This document shows, one piece after another, positions 57,999 through 64,000 of a DNA stretch of 64,000 nt. This DNA is from Membranipora membranacea (lineage: Eukaryota; Bryozoa; Gymnolaemata; Cheilostomatida; Membraniporidae). Within the stretch, counting starts at the first letter, position 1. Every line of letters begins with the position of its first letter. The stretch lies in contig OU612071.1 of NCBI GenBank assembly GCA_914767715.1, forward strand, positions 13,499,493 to 13,563,492, in the 5' to 3' direction. The notes below the pieces were generated by a model, which was not told the DNA's origin, did no database searches, and saw only the letters and a program-made list of their open reading frames with translations. The translations under genes were made by a program, and so were the position numbers.

Positions 57999-60900
57999 TT
58001 ATGAAGGAGTGAAAGTACTGACCCTGTTGTTAAGTGATTGAGTACTAAAGTTGTTTGCTCCGCCTGGCCCAGCGTAGCCTCCCTGTTCTGTTCGTCTTGC
58101 GTACATCTGTTTATGCTGCTTCTTCCTCTGAACAACCACGTAGACAATAAATCCCACAACAGCCCCCAGTAACACTACAGTAGACAAGTGACATAGCGAA
58201 GTTTCTTTGTGTGCTTTTGAATGCATAGCCTGACACTATGACATGGCCAATGAATTGATTTAGTAATTACCGTCATGATCATGAATACAGCTGATTACAC
58301 TGTAAAGGGTTGGGGTGCCCAAACTATTTTTCGAGAAACTGAAATCTCCTTTCAACCTAAAGCTTGCTCTAAGGGAAAGACAATTATATAGATGATTAAA
58401 CATAAAAAAAGGTTTTTTTCAATCTGAACCTTAGCATTGTTTATTTCTCTCTCCAACACCTAAGGGTTGAGCAATCATAGCGTATACAATGATATCATAT
58501 CTGGAATAGCATCATTAGCTTTCTTTTGCCCAACAATGGGTATGCAAAAATAGCCAGCCCTAGTAGCATTCTAGGAAAGCCCAAATCAATGACATTGAAG
58601 CATTCTGCGCATGCTCAGCTCTGGGCATGAGCTGATCTCTGCAAAATTGAGTCTCGGAATTCCGAAGCCATCTGATTGGCTACCTGCTCTGATGACATAC
58701 TCCCCCAAAGCATGCGGATTTGTTATTAATAGTTATCCTCTCTTGTTATTATTAGCTGATTTTGATTGACAGTTTATGCAGGGTATATCCCATTTCCCCT
58801 TTCCAAAGTTCCAATCAGAACCCAAACTAAACTCATCGTTCTTGCACATGCGCAAATTCAAGTCACGCATGATGCATACTTAGCCTTACGACACCTGCTT
58901 TGTGGTAATGATAGCCTAGTTTATCAGTGATCTACATGCCCAGTCAGATCACGAGAGTCAGTATGACATTGAAGGCAATTTATAACTGTTTGCAGTTTTG
59001 TGAACAAGACTATTTCCCAGGCTATATTATTCATGCTAGTAGGGATAGCCAATCAGATCAATGTCAGACCGGTCCCTATGTTAAGTGTTCTATCTGTATC
59101 AGGTTATGTTGATGTTTCCATTCCACGAGAGGATTTAATTCAGTGGGCGCATACAATACGCTCCCGACAAATAAATGCCACTGAATAAAATCTCACCTAG
59201 TGGTACTATGATTCCGACTGTCAGTCCAAGAACTAGTGGATCAGCCTCTGACTTTTTCACAGCTGATGGGGTACTCAGTCCCACATTATCTCCCACTCCG
59301 GTGTACCTACAACAAGGAACAGACTCGTGTCAAATATACTCCAGGATTAAAGATTCATAGACAAGGAAAGTATTCGAGGACGATAAATTGATCTTTTTCT
59401 TACTCAATATCTTTATCTCAAATCAACTCCCAACTAAGCTAGCTAAACTTGGCGCTACCTTACATAGGTTATCACACCATACCTTTGTGTAGTGCGCCTT
59501 GTAAAGAATCTGGTAGTCTCAGGTACAAACTCAGTTGTCTCCCCTGTAGTTTGGACTGGCGTGGTTGTAGTTGGTGGCAGTGTAGTGGTCAAATCTGAAA
59601 TAACATACAGAATTGTGTGCACTTGTTGCAAGTGTCCTGTCATAATGACATCAAGACATATTACACCAGAGCCTTAAAAAAACCAGGTGTACAACATTAA
59701 TGAGAATTGCCTGTCCCTACATGGAACTCCAGGTAGTTGTTGCATTCTGGGAATGCAGGAAATATGACCTTGTTGATGGTTTCGACAACACCTACCACCA
59801 AAGTTCTAAAGCCAGTGGCTTGAGCTTTCAGATTAGATGTTTAAATAATCCTTAGCCACAGACAATGACATCCAGTGTGATTTCCTTGAGCTCACAGGTT
59901 TTGAGGATCTGCATTAGCATTTTACATATCTGCAAACATTTTCTAAGGAGGAGTGAGGTGAGCTTCATGTTGCAAATATCCGCAACAATATCATAGTTGG
60001 AGATGGTACGGTGTGTGTCAATATCATGGTTGGAAAGGGCACAGGTGTGTTTTCTTACCTTCAACTGTGTAAGTTATCCGCCTAATTACTCTGCTGTTCA
60101 GTTCTGTGATAAACAGAGAGCCATCATCCACTACTGATACCGCTATCAATAAACAAAAACATCATAGTCTGATCAACATGATTTTGCTTCATTGTTACTC
60201 ATTACTGTTGAAATCCGTGTCATTCTAGGGGTATGGTGTGTCATTCTAGGGGTATTGTGCGTCATTGTAGGGGTGTGGAGTGTCATTCTAGGGGTGTGGT
60301 GTGTCATGCTAGGGGTGTGGTGTGTCATTCTAGGGGTATTGTGCGTCATTCTAGGGGTGTGGAGTGTCATTCTAGGGGTGTTGTGCGTCATTCTAGGGGT
60401 GTGGAGTGTCATTCTAGGGATGTAGCTTCTGTTTTAAGATGAATGGTGAAAGGTGAATATATTTATCATAAAGTCTCATACCTTGGGGAGAGTTGAGTTC
60501 ACATAGACTGGATGAGCCGTCTGTTCTGTTTAGAGGATGGTTCAGAATTCCTGTGCAGAACTGTGACATCCCTCCGTGTTCCAAGTCAATGAAAACCAGC
60601 CGGTTACCTAGAGCAATCACACGGGAATATATATAAGTGATAATACCGCAATATGTCATAATAAAGTGTGTTTTCAAGAAGATTTGAAATCTGCATGAAC
60701 TTCACCCTAGACGTACAAGTCACCCCGGGCCATAGACTTAATATGTCTATATCCCACTCGTACATGCTGTCCTGGCAATCGGATGTTTGCCACACTAGTC
60801 CCAGACTAGACGGACCATGCCGCTGCTTTATTTTATTCGACCATTTTAGTGCATTCATTTAAAATACAATAGATTGTTGCAGAAGACAAAAAAACAAGCC

Positions 60901-63777
60901 ACCGCACACTAATGAGTCACGGTTACTGTTAAGTGAGGGCGCACCAATTGATATTACATTGTGCATTCATTTACATGTACATACCATGTAGATCAGCTAC
61001 AACTAGATATTTGTCATTGTTAGTCAGTGCAAGGTCAAGCCCGTCTTTTACAATAGTGCTCACTCGATCCCTGACAGGTTCAAGGTCAGAGTCGGAGAAG
61101 TTGGCAAGAGAGACAATTCCGTTCTCAGTAGAAATATACATCAGCTCTCCATCTCTACTCAGCTCCAAAGCTGTATAAAAAATACAAATGCGGATAGGTG
61201 CTGGAGGATGTCTTAGCTATTGACTTGAGCCTTTATGGACAGCCAGTTATAATATTTACAGAAAATTTCACAATTAACAGTTGAGTTTGTAAACTCGTTG
61301 TAATCGTTAAATTGTTACATTGCTGGATTCACCGTTCCTAGTTTCTCAATGGCTGATTTTGAAAAATATTTCGATCGAATGAAAGTTATGCCAATAGATT
61401 TCTTCTGAAATTGATAGCTTTCATAACGCAACGTAAACACTGTATTCATGTGGTAGACGTTGTTCCCGCACTACAAACATGGTCATTGGCTACTGGAAAG
61501 GTGCCCATAGTTATGATTAACTGGTTGGTCCCCTCAATTTGATTTTGTTGATGATCCGATATTAGGCCATATGATATATAAGGCTTATTTAAATTTTTTC
61601 TCTGGTACTCCATAATTTGAAAGAAGCAATATGACACATGAATATTCATGTGGCAGTGATATTTTAAGTTATAATAAAACACACAATGACACAAATATAA
61701 TTTCACTATCAAATAAAAGTCAAATAAAAAATTGATTCATTGCAAATCGTCTGGGATTCAAAATTTGTTCCATACTCCTCTGCCCTACTGGTTAGACATA
61801 TTTATTTCTATTACGTAGTAGCCCATCAAACACGGCACCTCATAAATATTTATTTTCCCTTCTGTACAGAAAATTTCTCTTATACAATGCTCTTTACTCT
61901 ACTATGCTGTGGTTTGGACATCGTAGCCGTACAACCAGGCTTGCAAGAGATCGCAGCTACTGTGATTGATGGATGTAACAAGTACGCTAATATTGCGATG
62001 GTCAAGCGAATGACCAATTCTATCATGTTTGCTTTGAAACATCCTGTGTACTACACAGAGGCCTCTTAGAGAAAAGCAAACAAGCATTTTATGTTTTTTC
62101 TTGGAAAAATTGAAATGCCTATAATTTGGTGTTAGATCTCCATTTGATGAGGTAACCAGGGTACAAAGTCAACTTTGTTTGCTTTCTGACAAAATTCGCA
62201 TGAACTAGTTAGCTGCTGGCTATAAAGAAATACAATCTGCTAGTCAAGAACAAACAAAGTTTTTCACGCTACACACTTTTCCATCTGTTCTCTACATCAG
62301 TTATGTCACAATACGCCCTGACTCTAGGCAATGTGTTGGCTCTGATTGGCTAGGTGATGGGAGAGGAGAGAGCATTGCCAGGTCAGATGGTACTTTCCTG
62401 AAAGTATCTTTCGATATAATATATCTATTTCACATTCACTGCATCTCAATAGGCACTTTCAGTGACATGGCAATTGCTCTCTTTTCAACCAAACAGCCAT
62501 TCAGTTCAGAGCCACCGCATTGGCTACCCTGATACACACTACTCACGTATAGGCTCATGGTTAATTATGACTTACACACTGGTAGGTTGACTCTTTTCTC
62601 GGTCTCCATGGAGTTGTCCACCACTGTCTGTACCCATGTCTCATTAGATAAAGCTCCAAGGTTTAATCTTAGAATTCTGTTATTCTGTAATGAAGAAAGA
62701 AAAATAGTTGATTTACTGTGAACATGGTCATTATTGGCAGCTGAAGTAAAAAAATATATTATACTCCTAAGGGTACAAGAGTCTGAGACAATCAACCTTC
62801 AAGCTGCCCCAGTTAAACTCGAAAACATCAATCCGGTGTGGCAGTGAATAGCTAGCACGCTTACCGTTTGCGCCATTGCACCATCTCACCATCTCCATAC
62901 TGATGAGATTGAAGTACAGTGACACAAGACAGCTTTTGCTTTCATGACCCACTAGAACTATTAGTCAAAGAAATAAATTTCACTCCTTGATTAAAATACC
63001 AAAAAAAACTTCAGCTGATTGCACTGGTCGGCGCCTCTGAATTGGAGAAAATATCCAAATGTATCCAAATAAAGGAAACTGTAACGATCGCTGTTGTTAA
63101 TAAAGCGACGGGCTATTAACAACAGAATTGTTACAAATGGGACAATAAAAGTGTACATATTTAGTTTTGTTGGTGGTATTATTGGAACCTACACATAGGT
63201 CATTCAGGCTAATTGCTTCTAAGAAGGATCGTAATGAACCAACAATGTAAAGAGCAAATTGTCAATTATTAGCAAAATGGTTTTCATCCTCTGATCTGCA
63301 TTTCATTGTTGCAGCTTTGGTAGTAAATAGAGCATATGGGATCGGTTGGAGGGATGCCTGGTGTTAAAGTAGAGCTTTACCTAAGCCAATATGATTGACT
63401 GTTTTTTTACGATCCCGCCCCACAAGACAGACCCACCTCTGATTACAAGAGATTAAGTTATCAGTATTGCTCCGGGCAACTACTAAAATCAGACAGACAA
63501 AATACTGTGCTAAAAGTTCAGGACTATAAGAGATCTGAACATATCATGATTAAGTTAACTTCCTAACTAGTTAATCCTAAGCTATGTGTTGAATATGGTG
63601 AGTATCAAATGGTGTTTGACATGGTATACATCGTGTTTGGTTTACCTGTCTATCAGCGATGTAGAGTTTGCTGAAATCTCTCGATATCTCCAGACCAGTC
63701 GGATACCAGAATCTTGCCTCAGAGGGCTGCCCTGTGTGCCCTCCTTTCTGGGTACAGTTCCCTGCGATGACTGTCAC
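57999..63777 (-). CDS. NHL-repeat single-pass membrane protein, 3' eight exons (5' end outside window)
   Basis: Minus-strand exons 63646-63777, 62576-62684, 60985-61170, 60482-60607, 60059-60142, 59483-59594, 59197-59306 and 57999-58174 (TAA) join with consistent phases into 344 visible residues. About four NHL blades come first (GLEISRDFSKLYIADRQNNR, SLELSRDGELMYIS, DKYLVVADLHGNRLVFID, AVSVVDDGSLFITELNSRVI), forming part of a beta-propeller, typically a protein-binding surface. Then a threonine-rich stalk (TTTLPPTTTTPVQTTGETTE) likely to be O-glycosylated, one helix (about residues 273-301, encoded across the 59197/58174 splice), and a roughly 40-residue tail starting QRKKQHK and rich in Gly, Asn and Ser. 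The likely topology is outside propeller, inside tail. The ligand is unknown; I know no named family with this exact end. The upstream part, including any signal peptide and more blades, lies past base 64000. Confidence 0.88.
58996..59188 (+). CDS. Possible terminal exon opposite an NHL-gene intron
   Basis: Acceptor ataactgtttgcag then 64 codons open to TAA: FVNKTISQAILFMLVGIANQ then INVRPVPMLSVLSVSGYVDV and a polar end. KTISQ...L...L..AN.Q resembles the amphipathic helix of ninjurins only loosely. It ends eight bases before the donor of NHL exon 59197-59306 on the other strand. Could be chance. Confidence 0.25.
60225..60422. repeat. Minisatellite of about 20-bp units in an NHL intron
   Basis: About ten units of gtcattctaggggtgtggtg with gtgg/gtat/gttg variants. 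It fills most of the 339-bp intron between exons 60059-60142 and 60482-60607. Open frames through it on both strands are by-products. Confidence 0.95.
61870..62069 (+). CDS. Possible terminal exon opposite an NHL-gene intron
   Basis: A pyrimidine tract and acceptor (ttttcccttctgtacag) precede 66 codons open to TAG: NFSYTMLFTLLCCGLDIVAV then QPGLQEIAATVIDGCNKYAN and MVKRMTNSIMFALKHPVYYT. The codon pattern looks coding, but I recognise no domain and no partner exon. Confidence 0.3.
62332..62520. mobile_element. Foldback MITE (ccaatcagagcc family), copy 2, in an NHL intron
   Basis: Left gttggctctgattggctagg...gccaggtcag and right tgacatggcaattgctctct...cagagccaccgcattggc are inverted relatives; compare 38158-38396. 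It lies in the intron between exons 60985-61170 and 62576-62684. Confidence 0.65.
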
Positions 63778-64000
63778 CTGCAAAAAAAGAGATATCAATC
63801 ATTCTAACTTGTCTATTAAATATTTTAGCTCTCAATGTTTGATGGTGGTGAAAGTAGGTTGATATTTTTGATCAATTAAAAGGACAGCATTTATGAAGAA
63901 TGAGCGAAAAATAAGAGTTGTTGTTTTGGGCTAGTGAAACTTTTGTCATCCAGGGATGATTAAAAAGGATACTTCCATCCCAATAAAATTATAAATTTGG

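Noticed and set aside
60173-60442. Frames of MTHNTPR or VILGVWC repeats
   Set aside because: By-products of the 20-bp minisatellite in an NHL intron.

Overview
The window is eukaryotic and almost certainly metazoan. It is AT-rich and gene-sparse, its genes are split by GT..AG introns, and one gene encodes a recognisable animal-type palmitoyltransferase (ZDHHC24-like). A marine invertebrate is my guess; nothing seen here fixes the phylum. Most of the sequence is mobile DNA in several layers: non-LTR retrotransposons, tRNA-derived SINEs, several families of terminal-inverted-repeat (TIR) elements with readable target-site duplications (TSDs), and minisatellites.

Layout. (1) 1-7130, minus strand: a decayed non-LTR retrotransposon (element A), split by a 1.75 kb TIR element (1088-2840) and by a 5'-truncated second retrotransposon with an RNase H domain (4446-6052). 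Both insertions have readable TSDs. (2) 8.5-17.3 kb, minus strand: a reconstructed multi-exon gene for an unrecognised single-pass membrane protein, with a plus-strand gene for a small two-helix membrane protein at 17.7-17.96 kb. A related pair of exons in the same relative orientation lies at 40.7-41.25 kb, which suggests an old segmental duplication. (3) 10.6-11.3 kb: a minisatellite. (4) 18.5-27 kb: TIR elements, hairpins and a few isolated exon candidates. (5) 27.1-33.9 kb, plus strand: a nearly complete non-LTR element with tandem 349-bp units at its 5' end, ORF1 and ORF2 (endonuclease plus reverse transcriptase), inactivated by one stop and three frameshifts. (6) 34-50 kb: more TIR elements, including two copies of a hAT-type element that carries a tRNA-like segment. 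(7) 50.64-55.34 kb, plus strand: a complete five-exon ZDHHC24-like gene. (8) 58.0-63.78 kb, minus strand, running off the right edge: a gene for NHL repeats, a threonine-rich stalk, one membrane span and a short tail. It is convergent with the ZDHHC24-like gene.

The best-supported host genes are ZDHHC24-like and the NHL membrane protein: all their exon phases agree and every exon is open. The 8.5-17.3 kb gene is supported by phase continuity over nine exons but by no recognisable family. Other exon candidates are weaker and are marked so. No genuine tRNA, rRNA or CRISPR array was seen. All TSD and TIR statements come from reading the flanks directly; family names for mobile elements are inferred from TIR and TSD form.
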